From positions 1 through 16,340 of the forward strand of contig CAPIEU010000023.1 in assembly GCA_948630815.1 (NCBI GenBank): a DNA stretch of 16,340 bases, read 5' to 3'. This DNA comes from an uncultured Clostridia bacterium. Its GTDB lineage: Bacteria > Bacillota > Clostridia > TANB77 > CAG-508. Shown here piece by piece: positions 7,479-13,723 of this stretch. Position 1 is the first letter of the stretch; each line of letters starts with the position of its first letter. The translations under genes and the position numbers were made by a program. Under the pieces are notes generated by a model. The model saw only the letters and a list, made by a program, of their open reading frames with translations, made no database searches and was not told the origin of the DNA.

Positions 7479-7895
7479 TTAAAATTCCAATATAACTGGC
7501 AAATAACATCTGATTTTTTATTTTTTAATACATTAAAAGGATATTAATTATACTATTCTTACTTTTTTTATTACTTAATTTTATGTTTTTAAATGGAGTA
7601 ATTTTATGCTTTTATATTACTCTTTTTACCTTTGCCCTAACACAAAGTTTTCTACTTTACCTTTGTTTTCACAAAGTAATTGCTGACTTATCAGCTTTAC
7701 CCATTTTCATGGTATCAACTACATATGCTATGTAATGACAATTTCTTAACACACATACATTATACTATATATTTTTCTAAAATGGATTATAAACACCCTA
7801 TTTTCCTATTTGCTTGTGGCTGTAACTTTTTAGGATTTTTTTATATCCGTTTCTCTTTATTTAAAAATTTTTTTCTATAACTTATCTGAAAATCT
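7479..7895. other. Gene-free AT-rich stretch with small hairpins
   Basis: I find no credible gene here. Seen are: GAGTAAT/ATTACTC arms (7596-7602 and 7616-7622) followed by T5, a weak rightward terminator; on the minus strand GCTGA-TAAG-TCAGC and CTTTG/CAAAG hairpins near 7660-7700; and a leftward TATAAT near 7765. An unannotated structured RNA is possible but not supported beyond these hairpins. Confidence 0.3.
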
Positions 7896-8386
7896 TTATT
7901 TATATTGTTGTGATTTTTCTTCTAACATTTTAAAATCACAACATCTATCAATTATTCTTTGTGGTAGTTTTTTATTTATAACCCTATTATATAAATTTTT
8001 AGCTCTATTTAGGATTACATTTGCATTTCCCCTTCATTACACCAATGTATTTGCTTATATAATAATGTTTTATATGTTTGATCTTGTTCATTTTCAACAT
8101 CAATTTTAATGCATTGTTCCATTGGAATCGGTATCATATTATTAAAGTTAATTGCTCCTAAATTTCCATTGTCTATTTTTAAAAAGTCTATTGTGTTCTT
8201 CATCTTTAAGTGTTTCGGTTTAGGTGATGTAAATGGTGCAAAATATAATATTTCATCTACTTTTAATATAATTCCTATAAATGGTCTTCTTGCTTTTTCA
8301 TCAAACGATTTTGATATTCTTCTATCAAATTGGCTCATATATTTTACATATTCTTCCTTAACTATATAAAAATTTAATTTTTCCAT
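7896..8386 (-). CDS. toxN: ToxN/AbiQ-type endoribonuclease toxin, frameshifted at a G4 tract
   Basis: Type III toxin, an endoribonuclease held inactive by its repeat RNA. The first 123 codons show the family core: FYIVKEEYVKYMSQFD, RPFIGIILKVDEILYFAPFTS, then SPKPKHLKMKN, LGAINFNNMIPIP, and a TYKTLLYKQIHW helix. That frame stops at 8015, but the expected C-terminus follows in another frame (ANVILNRAKNLYNRVINKK, then LPQRIIDRCCDFKMLEEKSQ), ending at TAA 7896-7898. The break lies at or next to the GGGG tract (8029-8032) and needs -1 (or +2). Repaired length is about 163 residues, typical of the family. AAGGAG stands six bases before ATG. The toxin is either inactivated, phase-variable through the G tract, or a sequence error. 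Confidence 0.85.
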
Positions 8387-8407
8387 TTATTGCTCCTTAA
8401 TAAATTA

Positions 8408-8427
8408 GGATACCATTTCTGGTATCC
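8408..8427 (-). terminator. Attenuating terminator between ToxI RNA and toxN
   Basis: Minus strand GGATACCA-GAAA-TGGTATCC: an eight-bp perfect stem with a GNRA-like loop, followed by a T-containing but broken run (TAATTTATT). Type III loci place a leaky terminator exactly here so that antitoxin RNA exceeds toxin mRNA. Confidence 0.8.
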
Positions 8428-8430
8428 CTA

Positions 8431-8539
8431 CTTTTTTCGTCCTTCACTTTATGGTAGAAGTTCACCGCTTTTTTCGTTCCTCACTTATGGTAGAGGCTCA
8501 CCGCTTTTTTCGTTCCTCACTTATGGTAGAGGCTTACCG
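8431..8539 (-). repeat. Three tandem 36-37 bp ToxI repeats
   Basis: Units at 8431-8467 (37), 8468-8503 (36) and 8504-8539 (36), with the start of a fourth (CTTTTT) at 8540-8545. On the minus strand each unit contains AAAAAGCGGT, TCTACCATAA and a GA-rich end. The two distal units differ at one position; the toxN-proximal unit has several changes, including the paired covarying one. Confidence 0.9.
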
Positions 8540-8545
8540 CTTTTT

Positions 8546-8568
8546 AAACAATAATTAAATTATTGTTT
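8546..8568. promoter_or_regulatory. Perfect palindrome just after the ToxI start
   Basis: AAACAATAAT-TAA-ATTATTGTTT, ten-bp arms with a three-base centre, lies between the predicted start of transcription and the first repeat. It could be a protein operator or a 5' hairpin protecting the RNA. Confidence 0.5.
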
Positions 8569-8582
8569 CTTTTATTATATTC

Positions 8583-8611
8583 ATTATAAGTTATTTTATT
8601 ACATTTGTCAA
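8583..8611 (-). promoter_or_regulatory. Consensus promoter of the ToxI-toxN locus
   Basis: Minus strand TTGACA (8611-8606), 17-base spacer, TATAAT (8588-8583). A perfect strong promoter, as expected for abundant antitoxin RNA. Confidence 0.9.
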
Positions 8612-8630
8612 TTATTTTTACGTTAACTTT

Positions 8631-8653
8631 TGAGGTTTCAAATTGAAACCTCA
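8631..8653. terminator. Ten-bp hairpin ending the nucleotide-enzyme operon
   Basis: TGAGGTTTCA-AAT-TGAAACCTCA, perfect arms. It stands between the last gene of the leftward five-gene operon and the ToxI promoter. Leftward the flank is AAAAG and rightward TTAATTTT, so the T tract favours rightward termination; it may also insulate the toxin locus. Confidence 0.5.
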
Positions 8654-8769
8654 TTAATTTTATAATTAGTTTTATACTTCTATGTTAATTTCTTTATAAT
8701 TATATATCATATTTACCATCAACTATATCTTAAACTAATTATTCGCACTTGTTAATCAAATGTGGATAA

Positions 8770-9345
8770 TCAGTTTAATTCTTTTATAATTCTATATATG
8801 TCTCCCCAATTATTTACTTCTTTGATATACTCGTTTTCTTCTAGTTTTACTAAATTTGTATCTCTAAAATACAATGTTTTTATATTATTGTCTGCTAATT
8901 TCTTTATGATTCTCCAGTCATCATCAATCATAATATCTACATTTTCGTTTTTGCATACTTCTAATTTATCATCAATTTTCCAATAATATTTATCAAAAAT
9001 AATATTATTTTCTTCTAATAATCTTATTGCATCATCTTTCATTTCTTTAACAAATCCACCTCTAGCAGTAATAACTACAAATTCGTGTCCTTGTTTTTTT
9101 AGTAGATTATATACTCCTACAAACCCTGACATTAGATTACTTTCTTTTGATACTGTTAAAAAATATTTTTCAATAAATTCTTGTTTTTGTTCTTCTGTCC
9201 AATTATATCTAGCTTGAAATTTTGGCTCTTCTCTATTTATTAAATTATTTCCTTTTACAGTATCTATATCAAATATTTCTTCATAAGTTCTAAAAGTTGT
9301 TTCACTATCTATAACAACCCCATCTAAATCTATTCCTATTTTCAT
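8770..9345 (-). CDS. HAD phosphatase of the 5'(3')-deoxyribonucleotidase (NT5C) type
   Basis: About 191 residues. IGIDLDGVVIDSETTF at the N-terminus is HAD motif I (DxDGVV), VVITARGG near 90 is motif II (Thr), and IDDDWRIIKKLADN near 140 is motif IV with paired Asp. This fits PF06941-like enzymes that dephosphorylate (deoxy)nucleoside monophosphates; substrate not proven. The start is chosen at ATG 9343-9345 because GGAGG lies five bases upstream; the earlier ATG at 9357 contains that ribosome site and has none of its own. Last gene of the operon, directly behind the Nudix gene. Confidence 0.75.
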   Translation of the reverse strand: MKIGIDLDGVVIDSETTFRTYEEIFDIDTVKGNNLINREEPKFQARYNWTEEQKQEFIEKYFLTVSKESNLMSGFVGVYNLLKKQGHEFVVITARGGFVKEMKDDAIRLLEENNIIFDKYYWKIDDKLEVCKNENVDIMIDDDWRIIKKLADNNIKTLYFRDTNLVKLEENEYIKEVNNWGDIYRIIKELN

Positions 9346-9357
9346 TACTTCCTCCAT

Positions 9358-9876
9358 TTATTTTAAATAACTATATTTCTCACTTACAATATTATATAAT
9401 TCTCTTGCACCATTGCTTAATTCATTTTGGTCTACTTCGCCGATTTTATATCTTTCATATCCTAAACATTTATTAGGTTCTTCAATTTTTAATTCTCCAC
9501 TTTTTAAATTTCCTTTATATACAAGATAAATCCAGTCTTGTTCTTTATTATTTCTTACATCAAATGTTTTAGCATAAGTTGCTACAATAAATTCTTGTAG
9601 TTCAATATCTGCATCTGTTCCAATTTCTTCTTCAATTTCTCTTTGTAATGCTGTTCTAAAATCTATATCACTTTTCTTTACTCTTCCTCCAATAGTTTCT
9701 AGCTTTAGTTGTTCATCTCTGCATCCTAAACCTCTTCTTTGAAAAACTATTTTATTTTCTTTGTCAAAAGCATATACAATTACTGCAACTTCAGATTCTT
9801 TTGATATTTCACTATTATTTCTTAGAACTTCGTTTAATTCGTTCATATCTTTTACTTCTTTTGAAAATAATTTCAT
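9358..9876 (-). CDS. Nudix hydrolase with an altered Nudix box
   Basis: 172 residues. A Nudix domain covers about 27-150: the strand VAVIVYAFDKENKIVFQRRG, then GGRVKKSD and ALQREIEEEIGTDADI. The REIEEEIG half matches the REUxEExGU metal-binding helix, but the first half carries Asp or Ile for the usual Glu and one extra residue, so the box is not canonical. Members hydrolyse nucleoside diphosphates linked to another moiety; the substrate is unknown. The N-terminal 25 residues are a charged extension. AGAGG lies eight bases before the start. It is followed with no gap by the HAD nucleotidase and preceded by a second Nudix gene. Confidence 0.82.
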   Translation of the reverse strand: MKLFSKEVKDMNELNEVLRNNSEISKESEVAVIVYAFDKENKIVFQRRGLGCRDEQLKLETIGGRVKKSDIDFRTALQREIEEEIGTDADIELQEFIVATYAKTFDVRNNKEQDWIYLVYKGNLKSGELKIEEPNKCLGYERYKIGEVDQNELSNGARELYNIVSEKYSYLK

Positions 9877-9895
9877 TTTTTCTACCTCTTTAATA

Positions 9896-10294
9896 TTACT
9901 TTAACAGTCCTTTTTCATATAAATCCTTAAATATAAGTTTATCTACTGGAGAAATTATATATATATCTTTATAATTTAACCATCTTATTTCTTGAATTTC
10001 TGAACTAGGTTTTATTTCTCCTATAAATTCTGCTGTATAACAAGTCATTTTAACTATTATCCCCTCTATTTTTCCATGTGCTTGTGCTTTAAATGTTCCA
10101 TAATATTTGATTGTATCTTCTTTTATATCAATAGTTAGTTCTTCTTTGCATTCTCTAATTAATGTCTGTTCATCTGTTTCATTTAGTTCTCTTTTTCCTC
10201 CTGGCAAATAATATGTATCTTTTCCGTTTGATAATGTACTTAATATTTGTCCATTTTTTAGATATAATAATGCAATTTTATCAATTTCTTTCAT
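9896..10294 (-). CDS. Nudix hydrolase (MutT-like)
   Basis: 132 residues, essentially one Nudix domain. Box: G-KRELN-E-TDEQTLI-RECKEELTI (about 33-55), matching Gx5Ex7REUxEExGU except Thr for the last Gly. All the glutamates for metal binding are present. Strands IALLYLKNGQILSTLSNGKD precede it and YLPGG leads into the box, as in MutT/NTP pyrophosphatase types. The ATG overlaps the stop of the upstream HAD gene (TGATG), with GGAGG seven bases before it, so translation is coupled. The codon AAC GGA near 10222 contains CGG out of frame and causes no break. Confidence 0.85.
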   Translation of the reverse strand: MKEIDKIALLYLKNGQILSTLSNGKDTYYLPGGKRELNETDEQTLIRECKEELTIDIKEDTIKYYGTFKAQAHGKIEGIIVKMTCYTAEFIGEIKPSSEIQEIRWLNYKDIYIISPVDKLIFKDLYEKGLLK

Positions 10295-11022
10295 CAGTTA
10301 TCCTCCAATTCGTTTTTTATATAATTTAACATTTCGTTATAATCTTTAAACCTATATTGTGATAATTTATTAATTTCTTCTCTGTTACAGTCTGAATATT
10401 TATCATATATTACTGCTACTTCTATATATGCATTATTTGCTGCTTCTACTCCTATAAGTGAATCTTCTATTATTAAACATTCTTCTTTATCTACATTTAA
10501 TTCTGTTAATATTTTATAAAGTATTTCTGGATTTGGTTTTAATTCTTTAACTGCTCCTTTTGAATATACTAATGAAAATATATCTTCGATATTTGCTTTA
10601 TTTATTATGTTTTGATTATCGTTTTTATAGTTTTCTATTGTATGATCGTTTGTTGTACTTGCAATAGTTAATATAAATCCTTTTTGTTTTAGATATTTTA
10701 ATACTTTTTCAGCATTTGGTTTATAATCAATTACTGTTCTTAAATAATTATCTGCTATTTCATATCTTAGTTTCTTTATTTCTTTTTTAGACATTTTAGA
10801 ATTATATTTTTCTTTTATAAAACCACAATACTCTAAATAAGCATCTTCACATTTACTATATTCCTTTAATTTTTCATCTCTTTGCTTTCCTATATCTACA
10901 TTATCAATACTACCATTTCCTACTGCTTTTATTAGTTCTTTATCTATTTTGTTCCATATTCCTATTGAATCAATTAATGTTCCGTCCATATCAAATATAA
11001 TTACTTTTTTATTTTTTATCAT
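10294..11022 (-). CDS. HAD hydrolase of the beta-phosphoglucomutase-like group
   Basis: 242 residues. Motif I IIFDMDGTLIDS (about 8-19, catalytic Asp pair), a helical cap (about 20-95), motif II LTIASTTND (about 117-125), the motif III lysine in KELKPNPEIL (about 160-170), and motif IV IIEDSLIGVEAA (about 182-193). Complete and typical of small-molecule phosphatases such as phosphoglycolate or nucleotide phosphatases. A 15-base gap separates it from the Ham1 gene upstream and a one-base overlap from the Nudix gene downstream. AAAGGA is about eleven bases from the start, a weak spacing. GAC GGA (near 10984) carries an out-of-frame CGG. Confidence 0.85.
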   Translation of the reverse strand: MIKNKKVIIFDMDGTLIDSIGIWNKIDKELIKAVGNGSIDNVDIGKQRDEKLKEYSKCEDAYLEYCGFIKEKYNSKMSKKEIKKLRYEIADNYLRTVIDYKPNAEKVLKYLKQKGFILTIASTTNDHTIENYKNDNQNIINKANIEDIFSLVYSKGAVKELKPNPEILYKILTELNVDKEECLIIEDSLIGVEAANNAYIEVAVIYDKYSDCNREEINKLSQYRFKDYNEMLNYIKNELEDN

Positions 11023-11037
11023 ATTCTATTTGTTCCT

Positions 11038-11625
11038 TTAAACATTATTTATTAGTTTATTTTCTTTATACCATTCAGCAAAAACTTTTAATGCTTCTAC
11101 TGAACCATCAATTTTTCTTCTATCTTCTCTTTCTTCACTATCCATTTCAGCTAGTGTCTTTTCAAAATGTTCTGGCTTAAATATATACCATAAATCAGAC
11201 CATTTTTCTTCTCTATCCATACCTTGAATTTTTGTTGCCAAATTTCCTGGATGTTTTCCATAAAAATAATGTATCTCTTTTCCATCATGATATGCTAAAC
11301 ATTCTTCAAATCTACATTTTCTATTTTCTTTATTTTCCATTAGTTTTAAAATCCCAGCTATTCCTATTGTATCTAGTGAAAAATTAACAAATGCTCTTGG
11401 AAATCCATTTAATTCATCAATAAAAAATCCAGTATCTAATGCTATGCAAGGTTTTTTTACAATTTCATATGCTTGTTTTACTTTTACAGTTGCTATTTCT
11501 TTTATATCATCACTTCTAGGTTCATCTAATTCAAAATCATATGTTCTAAACTTTAAATTATTAAAATACCTTTCTGCTGATTTTGCTTTTCCTTTATTAT
11601 GTGTTACAAATACTATTTCTTCCAT
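11038..11625 (-). CDS. Ham1/RdgB-family non-canonical NTP pyrophosphatase
   Basis: 195 residues. The family hydrolyses ITP, XTP and their deoxy forms to monophosphates, keeping wrong bases out of nucleic acids. Visible: N-terminal FVTHNKGKAKSAERYF (family (S/T)xNxxK nucleotide site), ALDTGFFIDELNGFPRAF (about 62-79, equivalent to the E-D-S-G-L segment but with LDTG, so the usual acidic pair is altered), and a C-terminal FAEWYKE. The divergence hints at a sub-family or a different nucleotide. AAGGGGG lies about six bases before ATG. First gene of a five-gene leftward operon, with a promoter at 11652-11680. Confidence 0.82.
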   Translation of the reverse strand: MEEIVFVTHNKGKAKSAERYFNNLKFRTYDFELDEPRSDDIKEIATVKVKQAYEIVKKPCIALDTGFFIDELNGFPRAFVNFSLDTIGIAGILKLMENKENRKCRFEECLAYHDGKEIHYFYGKHPGNLATKIQGMDREEKWSDLWYIFKPEHFEKTLAEMDSEEREDRRKIDGSVEALKVFAEWYKENKLINNV

Positions 11626-11651
11626 TTATTGCCCCCTTATTTCTATGCGTA

Positions 11652-11680
11652 ATTCTATCATAAGTTGACCATTTTTACAA
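11652..11680 (-). promoter_or_regulatory. Promoter of the nucleotide-enzyme operon
   Basis: Minus strand TTGTAA (11680-11675), 17-base spacer, TAGAAT (11657-11652), one mismatch in the -10 box. The leader to the first start codon is about 20 bases, with AAGGGGG in it. Confidence 0.6.
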
Positions 11681-11686
11681 TAAATT

Positions 11687-11716
11687 AAGACGTAATAAAA
11701 ATATCACGCCTTTTTA
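11687..11716 (+). terminator. Weak hairpin resembling the 6518 terminator
   Basis: AAGACGTAAT (11687-11696) and ATCACGCCTT (11703-11712), then TTTATTT. As rightward RNA it has two A-C mismatches; leftward they become G-U pairs. Its arms are close to those of the hairpin at 6518-6543, so both may be copies of one terminator. The 180 bases to its right show no gene. Confidence 0.35.
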
Positions 11717-11897
11717 TTTACATTCTTACCTTATACTCAATCTCTGTCATAAATTGTATTTTTTTATTCTCTCATATTTTATTATATTGTAATTCATTTT
11801 GCAGTACCTACAGAATAAACCTTCTAAATGAATTAGTTCATCTTAACAACTTTAATTTTATTTTTGTATATTTTATTACAACTTGTATATGGTTGAC

Positions 11898-11922
11898 AAA
11901 TCGTTGACATTGTCAACGATTT
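11898..11922. promoter_or_regulatory. Perfect 12-bp-arm palindrome
   Basis: AAATCGTTGACA-T-TGTCAACGATTT, with one central base, followed by TCTT. It overlaps the stop codon of the 54-residue gene reading left. It could work as a hairpin terminator or as a repressor operator; the nearby HTH regulator is a possible partner. Confidence 0.5.
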
Positions 11923-12077
11923 TCTTCCCAATTAAAACCTTTTGTTGCTCCTTTATTATAAATTTTTAGTACAAATCTTTTTAACAATATTAGTAAGATT
12001 CTTTCTTCAAAACTTAGTTCTTTTTTTAGTTCATCTAAAATTAATAATTCAGAGTCTTTTACTTTATTGTATGTCAT
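11913..12077 (-). CDS. Small charged protein (54 residues), unknown function
   Basis: ATG at 12075-12077 is preceded by a strong GAGGAGG ribosome site. The product begins MTYNKVKDSELLILDELKKE, continues LSFEERILLILL KRFVLKIYN and ends GFNWEENR. It looks like a short helical protein with a basic, hydrophobic C-terminal half; I do not recognise the family. Its stop TGA lies in the 11898-11922 palindrome. It follows the 57-residue gene in the same direction, 89 bases behind. Confidence 0.6.
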   Translation of the reverse strand: MTYNKVKDSELLILDELKKELSFEERILLILLKRFVLKIYNKGATKGFNWEENR

Positions 12078-12166
12078 TTTCCTGCCTCCTCATATCTTTT
12101 AGAGAAATCCCTTGTAATATGCTAACATCTTTTTGTCTATCAAATAACTACTTTAGGAAACAGCTA

Positions 12167-12340
12167 TTAATCTAAATCTTCTATTAACTTATTTATATAT
12201 TCTTCCACCTTATCTATTTTCTTATTTTTTATTTCTAATTCCTTCTGTTCTATATATCCTACTATATTTTCATTATCATTTATTAATAGATTTTTTATGT
12301 GTTCTAAAATCTCTAACATCTCTATCTTCATTTCTTCCAT
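12167..12340 (-). CDS. Small coiled-coil protein (57 residues), unknown function
   Basis: Starts MEEMKIEMLEILEHIKNLLI and ends EEYINKLIEDLD; heptad-like hydrophobic spacing throughout suggests a single amphipathic helix or coiled coil. A GGTGAT Shine-Dalgarno-like site lies four to five bases before ATG 12340. Divergent from the HTH gene and upstream of the 54-residue gene; together they could be a small regulatory or accessory unit of a mobile element. No function is assigned. Confidence 0.5.
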   Translation of the reverse strand: MEEMKIEMLEILEHIKNLLINDNENIVGYIEQKELEIKNKKIDKVEEYINKLIEDLD

Positions 12341-12491
12341 ATAATCACCAATGGTAATTATATACTTTTTTATCTACTTTGTAAAATATTTATTTTTTAG
12401 TTAAGTCTACTAAATTGTAGCTATCTTTTAACAAAGTTAAAATTTATTATAGTTTCTTTTAGAATATCTATAGCAGAAAGTGAGGTATAAA

Positions 12492-12690
12492 ATGGTATAT
12501 TTAAGAGTAAATGAATTGTTAAAAGAAAAAAATAAAAGCAAATACTGGTTAATAAAAAACATGGAGCGGAGGTTATCAAGCACTTAGTCATCTTATTAAT
12601 AATGAAACTATAAGTATTCATTTTGCAACTTTAGATAAACTTTGTGAATTATTGGACTGTGAACTACAAGATATTATTGTAAGGAAATAA
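12492..12690 (+). CDS. Cro/CI-type HTH regulator (XRE), +1 frameshift at CGG
   Basis: 65-residue one-domain DNA-binding regulator. From ATG 12492 (GAGG six bases upstream) it reads MVYLRVNELLKEKNKSKYWL, then IKNME, then meets CGG (12567-12569) and would end at TAG six codons on. Skipping C12567 gives GGYQALSHLINNETISIHFA, then TLDKLCELLDCELQDIIVRK and TAA. The restored protein is a complete YozG/XRE-like fold: helix 2 KSKYWLIK, recognition helix YQALSHLINN, then the TLDKLCELLDC helix. The break sits exactly in the turn of the helix-turn-helix, so no functional protein is possible without the shift. It lies divergent to two small genes. Unshifted product: 31 residues. Confidence 0.85.
12567..12569 (+). 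other. Putative CGG +1 frameshift site in HTH gene
   Basis: Frame: AAC ATG GAG CGG AGG TTA ... TAG. Skipping C12567 gives GAG GGA GGT TAT CAA, i.e. E-G-G-Y-Q; relatives have a glycine-containing turn (MxGGYQAL-like) here. Confidence 0.65.
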
Positions 12691-12785
12691 GACAATAACA
12701 TTATATATCAAAATTAAAAATTAAAAAATACTAAAATTATATATTTATAAAAACATACTATTAGATATTCAATAGAAACTAAAAT

Positions 12786-12825
12786 TATAATATAAGTAGA
12801 GGAATTATCCCCTACTTATATTATA
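12786..12825. terminator. Long bidirectional hairpin between HTH gene and leftward remnant
   Basis: TATAATATAAGTAG (12786-12799) and its exact complement (12812-12825), with two extra G-C pairs after one mismatch and an AATTAT loop. It serves the HTH gene from the left and the reading frame ending at 12830 from the right. The 95 bases between the HTH stop and this hairpin show nothing else. Confidence 0.7.
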
Positions 12826-12829
12826 ATGA

Positions 12830-13051
12830 TTATCTTAATAATTGATTTGTTAATTTTTGAATTCTACTAAGATCATATCCAGAATTTTTACTTGTTTTCT
12901 TGTTTTTCCTATTCTCATCTGTCAAAATTAGGTTTTGTAATTTTATCCTTTTTTTGCATATAATATTAGTTATCACACTATTAGTATCATTAGAAGAATT
13001 ACAAAAAATCTGTAATGCAGGTACAAGAAAAAAATATTTACACTTGAGCAA
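12830..13051 (-). pseudogene. Possible C-terminal gene fragment next to the prophage end
   Basis: An open frame of up to 73 codons with only a TTG at its head and no ribosome site. Its last part reads NRKNKKTSKNSGYDLSRIQK LTNQLLR, protein-like and basic, and stops four bases before a strong hairpin that would be its terminator. This suits the 3' end of a gene whose front was lost, perhaps where the prophage joined. Family not recognised; it may be non-coding. Confidence 0.3.
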
Positions 13052-13066
13052 ATGAATATTAAAATA

Positions 13067-13088
13067 AGGCTGAGAATTAACTCTGCCT
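13067..13088 (-). terminator. Terminator of the prophage lysis module
   Basis: Minus strand AGGCAGAG-TTAATT-CTCAGCCT with one A-A mismatch, then TATTTT. It begins six bases after the endolysin stop codon. Confidence 0.6.
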
Positions 13089-13094
13089 ATTGTG

Positions 13095-13709
13095 TTATCC
13101 TATGTCTATATGTACTGCATTTCCCATATTTGAATTATTTGTATATGTATATCTTGCCCTACCATTTGCAACATATTCTTTACATTTAGCAAGCACTTTA
13201 TCCTTACTTACATTTCTTACAATTATATCTGCTGCCTTTCCTTGTACGTGTCTTGAACCTTGAACTCCACCAACTTTTGCATTATGATTTTTACATCTGC
13301 AACCACTTGATATGACAACTGCTTGTCCAAAACATTCACGTATTTCATCTAATATTTTAACAAGTTTTAAATCAATATTATTCATTCCACAACCACACTT
13401 GCAACTAAATTCACTTTGTTTAAAGTGTTTTATATTATCCCAAGTTATTGATTGATTATCCCTTGCTTTTGTAGTTATCTCTCCTGCTACGCCATCTACT
13501 TTAACCCCTAATCTTTTTTGTTCAGCCTTTATTATCTCAATTAATTTAGCATTTGTTTTTACTCCATATATACCATCTACCACTAAGCCATATGCCTTTT
13601 GAAAATCTCTATATGCTTGTTTTGTTCCTTTTCCCTCTATTCCATCTATACTTTTAGAATAAAACCCTAAAAATTTTAAATTCATTTGTCTTTGTTTTAT
13701 ATTCAACAT
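13095..13709 (-). CDS. Phage endolysin: peptidoglycan-binding domain plus M15 peptidase
   Basis: 204 residues. The N-terminal half is PG_binding_1-like, with two helix repeats marked by SIDGIEGKGTKQAYRDFQKA (about 20-39) and VDGIYGVKTNAKLIEI; a third DGVAGEITTKA follows. Residues about 98-204 are an M15A zinc D-Ala-D-Ala-type peptidase: HFKQSEFSCKCGCG, ISSGCRCKNHNAKVGG, SRHVQGKAADI (His and Asp ligands), and C-terminal AVHIDIG (last His ligand). It cuts cell-wall peptides for host lysis after holin opens the membrane; no signal peptide is seen. AAGGAGG lies nine bases before ATG. Last gene of the tail-lysis series. Confidence 0.92.
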   Translation of the reverse strand: MLNIKQRQMNLKFLGFYSKSIDGIEGKGTKQAYRDFQKAYGLVVDGIYGVKTNAKLIEIIKAEQKRLGVKVDGVAGEITTKARDNQSITWDNIKHFKQSEFSCKCGCGMNNIDLKLVKILDEIRECFGQAVVISSGCRCKNHNAKVGGVQGSRHVQGKAADIIVRNVSKDKVLAKCKEYVANGRARYTYTNNSNMGNAVHIDIG

Positions 13710-13723
13710 ATTATTTTTCCTCC

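Larger units (their letters stand above)
8408..8576 (-). ncRNA. toxI: ToxI-type repeat antitoxin RNA
   Basis: The transcript is expected to start near 8576, seven bases past a consensus TATAAT, run through three tandem 36-37 base repeats (8431-8539) and end at the hairpin before toxN. In type III systems ToxN cuts this precursor into single-repeat pseudoknot RNAs that bind and inhibit the toxin. Each repeat carries a CCTC/GAGG pair (CTTC/GAAG in the toxN-proximal one), a compensatory change supporting a paired RNA. Promoter, repeats, leaky terminator and toxin stand in the classic order. Confidence 0.85.

Noticed and set aside
7680..7880. Rightward 66-codon frame
   Set aside because: No ribosome site, rich in Phe/Tyr from AT bias, no family resemblance, and it lies in a stretch with hairpins only.
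8431..8539. CRISPR array for the 36-base repeats
   Set aside because: The units are directly adjacent with no spacers, and lie between a promoter and a ToxN gene.
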